Source of the DNA: Segniliparus sp051660745
GTDB lineage: Bacteria; Actinomycetota; Actinomycetes; Mycobacteriales; Mycobacteriaceae
Direction of reading: 5' to 3'
Assembly (NCBI RefSeq): GCF_051660745.1
Contig: NZ_JBOFQF010000028.1
Coordinates: 186,001-250,000, forward strand
DNA: 64,000 bases
Shown: in pieces, positions 1 through 8,239 of the stretch
Numbering within the stretch: the first letter of the stretch is position 1
Layout: each line of letters opens with the position of its first letter
Made by a program: the position numbers and the translations under genes
The notes under the pieces: model-generated
Databases searched by the model: none
What the model saw: the letters and a program-made list of their open reading frames with translations, nothing else
Told to the model about the DNA's origin: nothing

Positions 1-1
1 G

Positions 2-523
2 GGAGTCCCGTACCCCGGCATCCTCTTGACCAGCAGCGTCGCCCTGGTCGGGGTGATTTTGAACTACTGCTTGGGAGATGCGGCCGAGGTGTTCAGCATC
101 GCGACCGAGATGGCTTCGCTCGGCATCATCGCCAGCTGGGGCTCGATCATCCTGTGCCAGCTGCGTTTCCACAAGCTGAGCAAACAGGGCTTGGTCAAAC
201 GTCCGGCGTTCCGGATGCCGGGGGCGCCGTACACGGGTTACGCCACGCTCCTCTTCCTGGTGCTGGTGCCGGTGCTCATGGCCTTGCCGAAGAACACCGA
301 GACGGTATGGATCAAGAGGTACGAGGGCACGGTCACGGTCGGCGCGTTCTTCGTTTTCCTGCTGCCGATCCTGATCCTCGGCTGGTTCCTGCTGCGGGAC
401 CGGGTGAACGCGATCGCGCAGGAGCGGATGGGCTACACCGGCCAATTCCCCGTGGTGGCGAACTTGCCGGTCGACTCGGACCGGCTGCCGCTCAAGGACC
501 GACCCGAGACTACGGGCTCGTGA
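2..523 (+). CDS. ansP: L-asparagine/amino acid permease (AnsP-like), 3' part only
   Basis: This is the C-terminal part of an APC-superfamily amino acid permease; the frame is open from base 2, so the start lies outside the window. Inner-membrane uptake of asparagine or a related amino acid is the likely role. About 173 residues are visible. They begin in a membrane segment (VPYPGILLTSSVALVGVIL), and include the cytoplasmic stretch CQLRFHKLSKQG followed by RPAFRMPGAPYT, a pattern I associate with mycobacterial AnsP. Two further hydrophobic segments and a polar tail follow. The last 14 bases overlap the convergent uspC-like gene. Substrate is inferred from family resemblance only; another amino acid permease is possible. 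Confidence 0.8.
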   Translation, partial: GVPYPGILLTSSVALVGVILNYCLGDAAEVFSIATEMASLGIIASWGSIILCQLRFHKLSKQGLVKRPAFRMPGAPYTGYATLLFLVLVPVLMALPKNTETVWIKRYEGTVTVGAFFVFLLPILILGWFLLRDRVNAIAQERMGYTGQFPVVANLPVDSDRLPLKDRPETTGS

Positions 524-1904
524 TCGCGTTGGCGGTCTCGTCGTAGCGGCGGACGGCCTCCGGGACGGGCAACCGCCCCAAAAACATCTCGTCCAAGATC
601 GGCTTGCCTGCCTGCGCAGCCGCCGAGTAACGAGCCCCGCGCGGGGCAGGGATGCGCGCTTGGACGGCGAAGAACGGTCCGGTGTCCACCCCGAGGCCGC
701 GCCAGTGCTCGGTCCAGCTGGCGGTGGCGGCGGTGACCGCGGGGACGGCGGCCCCGCTCTCGCCGAGCGGCGCGTTGCCCGCCGCTGAGCCCAACCAGGC
801 CAGCGTCTCGCGGGCGGCCTCCGGATGGGGCGAGCGAGCGTTCAAGGCCACCGAGATCCCGTTCGTGACGGTCACCCGCCCGGCAGGCCCCGCAGGAGCA
901 ACGGCGATCCCCCAGTCGAAGGCGGCGTTCTGCCGGATCGTGGCGAGGGTGTACGGCCCGGACTCGAAGAGCGCGAGATTGCCGTGCAAGAACTGGTCCA
1001 ACGTGAAGCCGGGATTGAGGTTCGTGTCTCCCGCCGACGGCGCGACATGCCAACGGTTGACGAGGTCGACGATGTATTGCAGCGCGCCTTGGGCCTTGGG
1101 GTTCTCGAAGGCGAACCGGTCGCCGTCTTGCAGCTGTCCGCCCGCAGACCCGACGAACGGCATGATGGTGCCCTGGAGGTCCTCGAAGGCGCCGAGCCCC
1201 CATGCGCCAGACGCGGCGAGCTCGCGCAGGAGCGGCAGGAACGTGTCTTTCGCCGGGTCGGGGTCCCAGCTCGCCGCCGCGAGCTCGTCCGCGCCGACGC
1301 CGGCCTTGGCGAGCAGCGCCTTGTTGTAGTACAGGACGATCCCCGGGTCCCAGAGCTGCGGCACCGCCCAGAGCGTGCCGTTCCGGCTGAACTGCTCGAC
1401 CACCGCAGGCGCCCAGGCGGCTTTGGCCTCGGCGCCGAGCGCGTCGTCGACCGATCGGAGCTTGCCGGCCTCCGCGTAATTCGCGAAATACGTCCCGTCC
1501 ACCCAGAACAGGTCGTCCGCGCCGTCCCCGGCGATGTCGGTGCGCAGCTTGATCGCGTAGTTCGTGTAGGCGACCAGGCGCAGCTCCACATGGATCTGCG
1601 GGTGGCGGCGTTCGAACTCGTCGAGCGAGGTCCGGTACGCGGCGGCGACCTGCTTGTCCCACAGCCGCACGGTGACGGTGACACGTCCGTCGGAGGGTTC
1701 CCGGCCCAGCCACACGACAGTACTGATGAGCAGCGCGAACGCGGCGGCAAAGGCGAAGAGTCCTTTGGTGGACGGCTTCAGCCCGCTCGTCCAGACGGAT
1801 GAGGTCCAAGGCGGAAGGAGCCGACGCGTACGGGGGAGGGGGTGGTGTACGCGAGGCGACGACAACGAAGGAGATCGCCGTTTGGGCAGCGGGAAAGAGA
1901 TCAT
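510..1904 (-). CDS. uspC: ABC sugar-binding protein, UspC-like
   Basis: Family 1 extracellular solute-binding protein that would deliver a sugar or amino-sugar to the UspA/UspB permeases. The ATG at 1904 overlaps the uspB stop as ATGA, so translation is probably coupled; this gives 464 residues. A basic N-terminus precedes one hydrophobic segment at about residues 47-67, followed by a mixed alpha/beta binding domain (VRLWDKQVAAAYRT, DDLFWVDGTYFANY, YNKALLAKAG). There is no lipobox cysteine after the hydrophobic segment, so it is probably an anchored or secreted protein rather than a lipoprotein. Gene order (permease, permease, binding protein, no ATPase) matches mycobacterial uspABC. Ligand not determinable from sequence. 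Confidence 0.75.
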   Translation of the reverse strand: MISFPLPKRRSPSLSSPRVHHPLPRTRRLLPPWTSSVWTSGLKPSTKGLFAFAAAFALLISTVVWLGREPSDGRVTVTVRLWDKQVAAAYRTSLDEFERRHPQIHVELRLVAYTNYAIKLRTDIAGDGADDLFWVDGTYFANYAEAGKLRSVDDALGAEAKAAWAPAVVEQFSRNGTLWAVPQLWDPGIVLYYNKALLAKAGVGADELAAASWDPDPAKDTFLPLLRELAASGAWGLGAFEDLQGTIMPFVGSAGGQLQDGDRFAFENPKAQGALQYIVDLVNRWHVAPSAGDTNLNPGFTLDQFLHGNLALFESGPYTLATIRQNAAFDWGIAVAPAGPAGRVTVTNGISVALNARSPHPEAARETLAWLGSAAGNAPLGESGAAVPAVTAATASWTEHWRGLGVDTGPFFAVQARIPAPRGARYSAAAQAGKPILDEMFLGRLPVPEAVRRYDETANAITSP

Positions 1905-2728
1905 TTCAACCCCGTGAGGGCTATGGAGCGGACGATATGCTTCCCGGCCACGAGGAAGCAGACGAGGAGCGGGAGGATCGCGACCGTGGTCGCGGCGGTC
2001 ACCAAGGTCCAGTTCCCGATTTCCCGGTCCTGCAGGTTCGCGGTGGCCACCGACAAGACTTGCCATTTCGGCCCGGACGTGGCGATGAGCGGCCACAGGA
2101 AGCCGTTCCAGTTCGCGACCGCCGTGATGAGCGCCAGCGTGGCGAGGATCGGACGGGAGACGGGCAAGACCACATGGTAGAACACGTCGAAGGCGTTCGC
2201 CCCGTCGAGCCGCGCGGCGGTGATGAGCTCTTCGGGGATCTGGCGGAAGTTCTCGCGGAGCAAGTAGACGGCGTACGGGGAGCCGAAGACGTAGGGCAGC
2301 ACGAGCGTCCAGAACGTGCCGCGCAGCCCGAGCTCGCCCATGAGCAAGTACCAGGGCACGACGGTGGTGATCGGCGGGACCATGAGCGTGGCGAGGTAGA
2401 CCCAGAACAGGGTTTCGCGGCCCCGGAACCGCAGATGCGCGAACGCGAAGGCGGCCATCGCGGAGAACGCGATCTGGCCGAGCAGCAGGAACGCGACGAC
2501 GAGCGCGGTGACCAGCGCGGCGCGGCCGAAGCCCGCCTGGCCGAGCGCCGAGTAGTTCGCCGAGGTCGCCGGGTCTGGCATGTCGAGCGGGGGACGGCTG
2601 AAGTACTGCTGCGGGGTCTTGAGCGAGGTCAGCACCGACAGTCCGTACGGGGCGAGGACGAGCAGGGCGGCGAAGCCTAGAACCAGGTACGCGCGCAACG
2701 CGTCGAGTTTCGAGTCATCGGAGCGCAT
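1901..2728 (-). CDS. uspB: ABC sugar transporter permease, UspB-like
   Basis: Inner-membrane permease of the MalG type, 275 residues, almost the same length as mycobacterial UspB. Several membrane segments are evident, and the cytoplasmic EAA loop that contacts the ATPase is present (AARLDGANAFDVFYHVVLP). Start ATG at 2728 lies 14 bases inside the upstream uspA gene, and the stop overlaps the uspC start, so the three genes form a tight unit. No ATP-binding subunit is encoded nearby; the transporter presumably borrows a shared MsiK/SugC-like ATPase encoded elsewhere, which is inference. Confidence 0.85.
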   Translation of the reverse strand: MRSDDSKLDALRAYLVLGFAALLVLAPYGLSVLTSLKTPQQYFSRPPLDMPDPATSANYSALGQAGFGRAALVTALVVAFLLLGQIAFSAMAAFAFAHLRFRGRETLFWVYLATLMVPPITTVVPWYLLMGELGLRGTFWTLVLPYVFGSPYAVYLLRENFRQIPEELITAARLDGANAFDVFYHVVLPVSRPILATLALITAVANWNGFLWPLIATSGPKWQVLSVATANLQDREIGNWTLVTAATTVAILPLLVCFLVAGKHIVRSIALTGLK

Positions 2729-3611
2729 AGGCGCCCTTGCGCTCCGTGGCGCGCCGGGCGGCCACCGTGATGAGGATGAGCCCGAGCGCCAGGACGATGG
2801 CCATGACGGCGGCCCGCCCCGGACGGGCCACCTCGAACGCCTCGGCGTACAGCCGGTGCGCGACGAGGTCGGTGCTCCCGCTCGGACCGCCCCTGGTGAG
2901 CCCGTAGACGAGGTCGAAGATCTGCACCGCGTTGATCACCCCGGTCAACGACACGAACACGAGGGTCGGGCGAAGGAGCGGGAAGGTGATCCGCCAGAAC
3001 CGCTGCCGCGAAGTGGCGCCGTCGAGGTACGCGGCCTGCCCGAGCTCCTCGGGGATGGCGTAGAGGCCCGCGACGAAGAACAACGCGACGTAGCCGACTT
3101 GCGACCACACGCTCACGGCGGCGACGGCGGGGAAGGCGAGGCTCGGGTCGGTGAGCCATTCGACCCGCTCGCCCGAGAGGGCGTTCACTGCGCCGTCCGT
3201 CGGGGAGAGCAGCCATTTCCAGATGAGCGCGATCGCGAGCGGCGCGCAGACCCAGGGGATGGCGAGGATCGTCCGAAACGCCGAAGAGCCGCGCAGGCCC
3301 TTGGTGAGCAGCGTCGCGACCCACAGTCCCAGCGCGGTCTGCGCGGGCACGACGACAGCGACAAAAGCGAGGGTGACGAGCAGGGAGTGCCCGAACTGCG
3401 GGTCGGCGAGCACCGCCCGCCAGTTCTGCAGGCCGACGAAACGGCTCGGCCCGATCAGGTCCCAGTCTTGCGTGGACAGCCACAGCACCGCGAGCACGGG
3501 CAGCAGCATGAACGCCCCCAGCCCGAACAGGCTCGGGGCGATGAACAACCAGCCGGTCGGCGATTGAGACGCCAACGCCGCGCCCGTCGGCTGCCCCCGG
3601 CGCTTGCTCAC
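2715..3611 (-). CDS. uspA: ABC sugar transporter permease, UspA-like
   Basis: Inner-membrane permease of the MalF type, 298 residues from a GTG at 3611. I chose this start because it overlaps the stop of the upstream hydratase-like gene (GTGA), and because the residues upstream of it in the same frame have no family resemblance. The sequence shows about six membrane segments and a well-formed EAA loop (QAAYLDGATSRQRFWRITFP). It should pair with UspB to form the sugar channel. Unusually, its translation is coupled to an enoyl-CoA hydratase-like gene rather than to a transport or sugar gene. Confidence 0.85.
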   Translation of the reverse strand: MSKRRGQPTGAALASQSPTGWLFIAPSLFGLGAFMLLPVLAVLWLSTQDWDLIGPSRFVGLQNWRAVLADPQFGHSLLVTLAFVAVVVPAQTALGLWVATLLTKGLRGSSAFRTILAIPWVCAPLAIALIWKWLLSPTDGAVNALSGERVEWLTDPSLAFPAVAAVSVWSQVGYVALFFVAGLYAIPEELGQAAYLDGATSRQRFWRITFPLLRPTLVFVSLTGVINAVQIFDLVYGLTRGGPSGSTDLVAHRLYAEAFEVARPGRAAVMAIVLALGLILITVAARRATERKGAYALR

Positions 3612-4423
3612 CAGGATCGGCGATGGAATTTCGGAGCGGTCTTTTGCGCGTAGGCCTTGGTCGCGACGCGGAAGTTCTTGCCCGCGAGCAGCGGGGCCTG
3701 GATCAACCGCTCGGCGAGCAGCGAGGCCCGCGCGCCCCGGTTCCACACGCCTTGGTAGAGGCGTTTGGCGGCGGCGACGGCGTCCGGGGAGCGGTTCGAG
3801 ATCTCCCGGGCCAGCTCAAGGGCCTTCGCCTGGGGGTCGTCGGCCAACTCGGTGATGAGTCCCAGTTGCAACGCCAGCTCCGGCTTCACGAACTCCCCGG
3901 TCATCACGAGGCGTTTGGCCACATCCGCGCGGACCAGCTCAGGCAGCGTGAGCGAGGCGGTGAGGTCCGGGATGATCCCGAACCTGGTCTCCAGCACAGA
4001 GAACTCGGCGGTGGGGTCCGCGATGCGGAAGTCGGCCGCGAGCGCCAGCTGCAGCCCGCCGCCGTAGCAGTGCCCGCGGACGACGGCGATGATCGGCACC
4101 GGGAGCTTGCGCATCTCCCACATCGGCGCTTGGAAGAAGTTCGCCGTCGTGACCGTCGCGAGGAGGCGGCGCAACGTGGTGGCCGGGCTTGAGTCGGTGA
4201 AGACCGAGGTGTCCATGCCCGAGCAGAAGCTCGCCCCGGCCCCGGAGAACACGACGGCGCGGACCTCGCGGTTTTTACGCAGGTCGCGGAACGCTTTCGC
4301 GAGCGCCGGGTACGAGCCGAGCAAGAGGGCGTTGCGCTTCTCCGGACGGTTGATGGTCACATGCGCGATGTTCTGCTCGTCGATCGTGGTGAGCACCAAA
4401 GGGGCTGCGACGGTGTCGGTCAT
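3608..4423 (-). CDS. Enoyl-CoA hydratase/isomerase family protein
   Basis: Crotonase-fold protein of 271 residues, the usual length for the family. The oxyanion-hole regions are present (CSGMD at 67-71; GHCYGGG at 118-123). Of the two catalytic glutamates of true hydratases, the second is plausibly E145 in SVLETRFGIIPD, but the position equivalent to the first reads GGGLQLA, with Q125 instead of Glu. It may therefore act as an isomerase or on another acyl-CoA reaction rather than as a classical hydratase. It lies 9 bases after the ferredoxin gene and overlaps uspA by 4 bases, inside one leftward run of six genes. Substrate unknown. Confidence 0.85.
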   Translation of the reverse strand: MTDTVAAPLVLTTIDEQNIAHVTINRPEKRNALLLGSYPALAKAFRDLRKNREVRAVVFSGAGASFCSGMDTSVFTDSSPATTLRRLLATVTTANFFQAPMWEMRKLPVPIIAVVRGHCYGGGLQLALAADFRIADPTAEFSVLETRFGIIPDLTASLTLPELVRADVAKRLVMTGEFVKPELALQLGLITELADDPQAKALELAREISNRSPDAVAAAKRLYQGVWNRGARASLLAERLIQAPLLAGKNFRVATKAYAQKTAPKFHRRSW

Positions 4424-4432
4424 GCGTTTAGC

Positions 4433-4750
4433 CTAAAGGTCGAGGACGACATGCCCTCCGGCAGGTGCGCGCGAGACGCAGGGCGTCATGAACCGCTCGT
4501 GCTCGTCGTCGGTGAGGAATTCGTCCCGATGCTCGACTTGCCCCGAGAGCAGTCGCGTTTGGCACGTCCCGCAGATCCCGTTGCCGCACATCGACTCGAT
4601 ATGGATTCCTTTGGCGCGAATCGCGGCGAGCACGGAGAGCCCGGGCGGCACGGTCACGGTGATCCCGGACTGGCGCAGCTCGACCTCGAAGCATTCGGCC
4701 GGGTCGGCTGTCGGGACGGGCTCGACGTGACGCCGTTTGAACAATCGCAT
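4433..4750 (-). CDS. Small 2Fe-2S ferredoxin
   Basis: A 105-residue plant/adrenodoxin-type ferredoxin domain with short flanks. The cluster ligands are seen as Cys55, Cys60 and Cys63 (CGNGICGTC) and Cys91 (TPCVS). The ATG at 4750 overlaps the stop of the oxygenase gene (TGATG), so the two are probably made together and the ferredoxin is the likely electron donor of that oxygenase or of another redox enzyme. The N-terminus is basic (MRLFKRRH), with no membrane segment, so it should be cytosolic. Pairing with the oxygenase is inference from coupling. Confidence 0.85.
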   Translation of the reverse strand: MRLFKRRHVEPVPTADPAECFEVELRQSGITVTVPPGLSVLAAIRAKGIHIESMCGNGICGTCQTRLLSGQVEHRDEFLTDDEHERFMTPCVSRAPAGGHVVLDL

Positions 4751-6141
4751 CAATGCCCCATCGGGCATTTGCCGATCCTCGGGATCGCGGCCCCCGGCGC
4801 GATGCTCGCGGTCGCGTTGTGGTGGTCGTATGAGGCCTCCTGCACTCCTTCGCGCCGGGCGGAGAGCTTGCCGATGCGGACGAGCGCGCGCCAGTGCAGG
4901 TCCTCTTTCCTCTCGGCGGTCCGCCTGCGCGCGCCGGGAAGCAGGTCGAGGACGCGTCGGAGCGTCACGTTGGCGTGGGCGAAGACCCGGTAGGGGAGGA
5001 TCCACGGCTCGAACCGCGCGTCCTGCATATCGGTGCCGCGCAGCATGGCCCGCACCATGGGCGTGCCGCCGTAGTAGGCCAAAACTCCAAGGACGGGGGT
5101 CATGACCGCCTGCTTGACGCGGCCCGCGCGGCCCTTGCCGTTGACCGCCGCGCCGACTTGGGCTTCCGTCCATTCGGAAGGACCGCCCGCGTGGGCGACC
5201 CCGTAGTCCATGATCTCGATGCCCTGCGCGGCGCTGCGCGGGATGATCTCGTCGGGGACGCCGAGGACATGGGCGATATACGCCCAGTAGGCCATCGTCG
5301 CGTCCAGGTCGGCCCAGGTGCGCTTGCGCCCGTGCTGGTGGTCGATGAGCAACGACTGGAGGCCGAAGGTGGTGGCGGCAATCATGACCATGGCGGCGGA
5401 GATCGGGTTGCCGTGGTGGGCGAACCCCGCAGGCGTCCCGGCCTCGTTCCCCCAAGACCGGCGCAAGCCCGCGCGGACTTGGGCGTGCATGAGCCGCAGG
5501 CGCACGGTGTCCTTGAACCCGACGCCGTGGCGGCTGAGCCCGTCTTTGACCGTGACGTGCAGGAACCAGGTGCTCGTCTCGAGGTTCCTGCGGCCGAAGT
5601 CGGTCACGAACCGTCCGGTCGCGCCGGTCGCGTAGGCGACCTCGTCGCCGACGAAGGTCCCGAAGACGTCGCCGATCCCCATGCCAATCTTCCCGGCGAG
5701 CGAGGTGTCGGCCCAGAGCTGCCTGCCGCGCTCCGCGACCACCGGGTCGTGCCAGTCCGGCGGGTTGTCCAGCTCCGCGAACAGGTCGACCAGCTCCTCG
5801 GGCGGGTTCTCGATCGAGTCGATCCCGTGGTCGAGTGCCTGTTCGAGCAGCTTGCGCCCTTCGGCCATGCCGATCTCGCGGAACCGCGCGACGACCGCGT
5901 CCATGAGCTGGTCCCCCTGCCAGTGGTGGTCGAGCACCAGCTTGACGAGTTCGGTCTCCCTCGGCGTCTCCTGGAAATCGATCCACGGCACGAGCTGGCC
6001 GCGCCGCGCGTAGGTCCACAAGTCGCCGAAGCTCTGGCGGGGCGGCCTCGGGCGCAGCTCCATGCCCGTCCGCCAGTAGTAGTCGAACGGGTGCTGGCCC
6101 GCGCTGCCGCTCTCGTTGCGCTCGGCGAGGTCTTGTGTCAT
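4750..6141 (-). CDS. Oxygenase of the MpaB/rubber-oxygenase (DUF2236) family
   Basis: About 463 residues, related to the DUF2236 family that includes fungal MpaB and the heme-b rubber oxygenase Lcp. The signature region DTVRLRLMHAQVR is visible, containing the His expected to bind heme in Lcp-like enzymes, followed by GNPISAAMVMIAAT. I place the start at the ATG at 6141 (MTQDLAERN), which has GGAG at a good distance; an upstream in-frame start at 6222 would add 27 residues of doubtful coding. It heads a six-gene coupled run with ferredoxin, hydratase-like and sugar-transport genes. Substrate unknown; oxidative attack on a lipid, terpenoid or steroid-like compound is a guess. Confidence 0.75.
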   Translation of the reverse strand: MTQDLAERNESGSAGQHPFDYYWRTGMELRPRPPRQSFGDLWTYARRGQLVPWIDFQETPRETELVKLVLDHHWQGDQLMDAVVARFREIGMAEGRKLLEQALDHGIDSIENPPEELVDLFAELDNPPDWHDPVVAERGRQLWADTSLAGKIGMGIGDVFGTFVGDEVAYATGATGRFVTDFGRRNLETSTWFLHVTVKDGLSRHGVGFKDTVRLRLMHAQVRAGLRRSWGNEAGTPAGFAHHGNPISAAMVMIAATTFGLQSLLIDHQHGRKRTWADLDATMAYWAYIAHVLGVPDEIIPRSAAQGIEIMDYGVAHAGGPSEWTEAQVGAAVNGKGRAGRVKQAVMTPVLGVLAYYGGTPMVRAMLRGTDMQDARFEPWILPYRVFAHANVTLRRVLDLLPGARRRTAERKEDLHWRALVRIGKLSARREGVQEASYDHHNATASIAPGAAIPRIGKCPMGH

Positions 6142-6181
6142 GTGGCGCTCCATTTCACGTCTGTGCTCCACAGCATAGTAA

Positions 6182-6228
6182 GACATCGTTATATGCGCAA
6201 TGCGGTGGGACATATCCGTCACGATGTC
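6182..6228. promoter_or_regulatory. Inverted repeat upstream of the oxygenase operon
   Basis: A perfect 8-base inverted repeat, GACATCGT at 6182-6189 and ACGATGTC at 6221-6228, encloses a second pair, ATATG at 6191-6195 and CATAT at 6211-6215. It lies about 40-90 bases upstream of the oxygenase start, in the 194-base gap before the divergent prepilin peptidase gene. The symmetry suits a dimeric repressor such as a TetR-type regulator, but no regulator gene is adjacent. Function is inferred. Confidence 0.45.
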
Positions 6229-6335
6229 CTTTTCCTGGAGCTGTCGCCCCGGCGGTTGTCCACAGGGCGAGGAACGAATTCCACAAATGCCGCAAACCGG
6301 CCGAGAACCAGGTCGGCAGAGCGGAGGATGTGGCT

Positions 6336-6953
6336 ATGGCGTTGTTCGTGATCGAGGTTGCCGCGGCGGCGTGCTGCGGCCTCGTCGCGGGCCAGGCCGG
6401 GGCGGCGCTGCTCGGGTCTGCGGCTCCGCGCTGGTGGTGCGAGATCGGGTGCGCGCTGTGCTTCGCGCCGCTGCCCGCGCTCGGCGCGGGTGCTCTGCTC
6501 GGTCCAAGCGCCATCTCCAGGCTCTGCGCGGCTGCAGCCGTGGTGTGGTGGCTGGTCTGCCTCTCGGTCGCAGACTTGTCCGTCCGGCGGCTGCCCGACG
6601 CGCTCACGCTTCCCGGCGCGTTGGGGTGTGTGGCGGCGGCAGCGGTCCTGGGGCGGGGCGGGGCCGCGCTTGTCGGCGCGCTGTGCTTCGCGGGCGCTTA
6701 TTTTGTGATCCACCTCGTTTCGCCGAGGTCGATGGGGGCAGGAGACGTGAAGCTCGCGCTCGGTCTCGGCGCGCTCTGCGCAGCCGTCCATCCGCTTGCC
6801 GTGCTCCTCGTCGCGCTGTTGTCGTCGCTGATCAGCGCTTTTTTCGCGATCGTCGTGCTACTCGGGCGGCGACGTGCGCCACCGGGCACAGTGGCGCATG
6901 GGGCTTCGATGTGCCTCGCCGCATACGCGGTGCTCGCGGCGGCCTGGGTTTGA
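6336..6953 (+). CDS. Prepilin peptidase, A24 family
   Basis: Polytopic membrane protein of 205 residues, made almost entirely of hydrophobic segments. The two active-site aspartates of type IV prepilin-like peptidases are visible: D80 in VADLSVRRLPD and D137 in the conserved motif GAGDVKLALG. It lacks the N-terminal cysteine-rich methylase domain of long PilD, as in the short actinobacterial forms. ATG 6336 is preferred, with GGAGG 8 bases upstream. It precedes aroC by 66 bases, and a prepilin peptidase also lies near aro genes in mycobacteria. No pilin genes are in the window, so its substrate is unknown. Confidence 0.85.
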   Translation: MALFVIEVAAAACCGLVAGQAGAALLGSAAPRWWCEIGCALCFAPLPALGAGALLGPSAISRLCAAAAVVWWLVCLSVADLSVRRLPDALTLPGALGCVAAAAVLGRGGAALVGALCFAGAYFVIHLVSPRSMGAGDVKLALGLGALCAAVHPLAVLLVALLSSLISAFFAIVVLLGRRRAPPGTVAHGASMCLAAYAVLAAAWV

Positions 6954-7019
6954 CGAAGCGACGATTCGTCTGACGGATTCTCCGAGCGTCCTCGTTCGGC
7001 GTTTGCGACGAATGAGACA

Positions 7020-8231
7020 ATGGTCGGCGTGTTGCGATGGACGACTGCAGGCGAGTCACATGGCCGGGCTTTGATCGCCCTGCTCGAAGGAATGGTCGCC
7101 GGTGTCGCTGTGACCTCTGAGGGTGTCGGCGAGCAACTCGCGCGCCGTCGCCTCGGCTACGGGCGCGGCGCGCGGATGAGCTTCGAGAAGGACGAGGTCG
7201 TTCTGCTCGCAGGCCTCCGCCACGGCCTCACGCTCGGCGGTCCGATCGCCGTGCAGATCGGCAACACCGAGTGGCCGAAATGGGAAGAAGTGATGGCCCC
7301 GGACCCGGTGGACGTCGAAGCCGTCCGCCAGAGCGCCCGAGGCGGGGCGCTCACCCGGCCGCGCCCCGGGCACGCTGATTTCGCGGGGATGCTGAAGTAC
7401 GGCTTCGACGACGCGCGGCCGGTGCTCGAACGCGCGAGCGCCCGCGAGACGGCGGCCCGCGTCGCGGCAGGCGCCGTGGCGAAGGCGTTTTTGCGCCAGG
7501 CGTTCGGCGTGGAAGTCCTCTCGCACGTGGTCTCGATCGGCGCGAGCGAGCCCTACGCGGGCGAGCCGCCCACCGCAGATTTGTTGGAGAAGATCGACGC
7601 GAGCCCGGTCCGCACCCATGACGCGGCGGCGGAGGCCTCGATGATCGCGGAGATCGAGGCGGCGAAGAAGGACGGCGACACGCTCGGCGGGGTCGTCGAA
7701 GTGGTCGCCCACGGACTGCCGATCGGCGTCGGGTCGTTCATCAGCGGCGAGGAGCGCCTCGACGCGCAGCTCGCCGCCGCGCTCATGGGCATCCAGGCCA
7801 TCAAGGGCGTCGAAGTCGGCGACGGCTTCGAGACCGCGCGCAGGCGCGGCAGCCAAGCGCATGACGAGATCTTCGGAGCCGACGGCTCCGTCACCCGGTC
7901 GAGCAACCGCGCGGGCGGCCTCGAGGGCGGGATGACCAATGGCGAGCCGGTGCGGGTCCGGGCGGCGATGAAACCGATCTCGACCGTGCCGAAGGCGCTG
8001 CGCACCGTGGACATGTCGACCGGCGAGGCCGCGACGGCAATCCACCAGCGCTCCGACGTGTGCGCCGTCCCGGCGGCCGGTGTGGTGGCCGAGGCGATGG
8101 TGGCGTTGGTGCTGGCCCGCGCCACGCTGGCGAAATTCGGCGGCGACAGCCTCACGGAGACGAAACGGAACGCTGAAGGGTATCTTCGAGAGATACACGA
8201 GCGGCTTCGTCACGACACCGCTGTCTCATGA
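7020..8231 (+). CDS. aroC: Chorismate synthase
   Basis: Converts 5-enolpyruvylshikimate-3-phosphate to chorismate using reduced FMN, the last shared step of aromatic amino acid synthesis. 403 residues, close to the mycobacterial enzyme. Family signatures include RWTTAGESHGRAL, RPRPGHADFAGMLKYGF, GDTLGGVVEV, SNRAGGLEGGMTNGEP and HQRSDVCAVPAAGVV. ATG 7020 gives MVGVLRWT; a GTG at 7029 (VLRWT) would match the M. tuberculosis start better and remains possible. First of the aroC-aroK-aroB unit; its stop overlaps an upstream in-frame ATG of aroK. Confidence 0.97.
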   Translation: MVGVLRWTTAGESHGRALIALLEGMVAGVAVTSEGVGEQLARRRLGYGRGARMSFEKDEVVLLAGLRHGLTLGGPIAVQIGNTEWPKWEEVMAPDPVDVEAVRQSARGGALTRPRPGHADFAGMLKYGFDDARPVLERASARETAARVAAGAVAKAFLRQAFGVEVLSHVVSIGASEPYAGEPPTADLLEKIDASPVRTHDAAAEASMIAEIEAAKKDGDTLGGVVEVVAHGLPIGVGSFISGEERLDAQLAAALMGIQAIKGVEVGDGFETARRRGSQAHDEIFGADGSVTRSSNRAGGLEGGMTNGEPVRVRAAMKPISTVPKALRTVDMSTGEAATAIHQRSDVCAVPAAGVVAEAMVALVLARATLAKFGGDSLTETKRNAEGYLREIHERLRHDTAVS

Positions 8232-8239
8232 AAGGTCCT

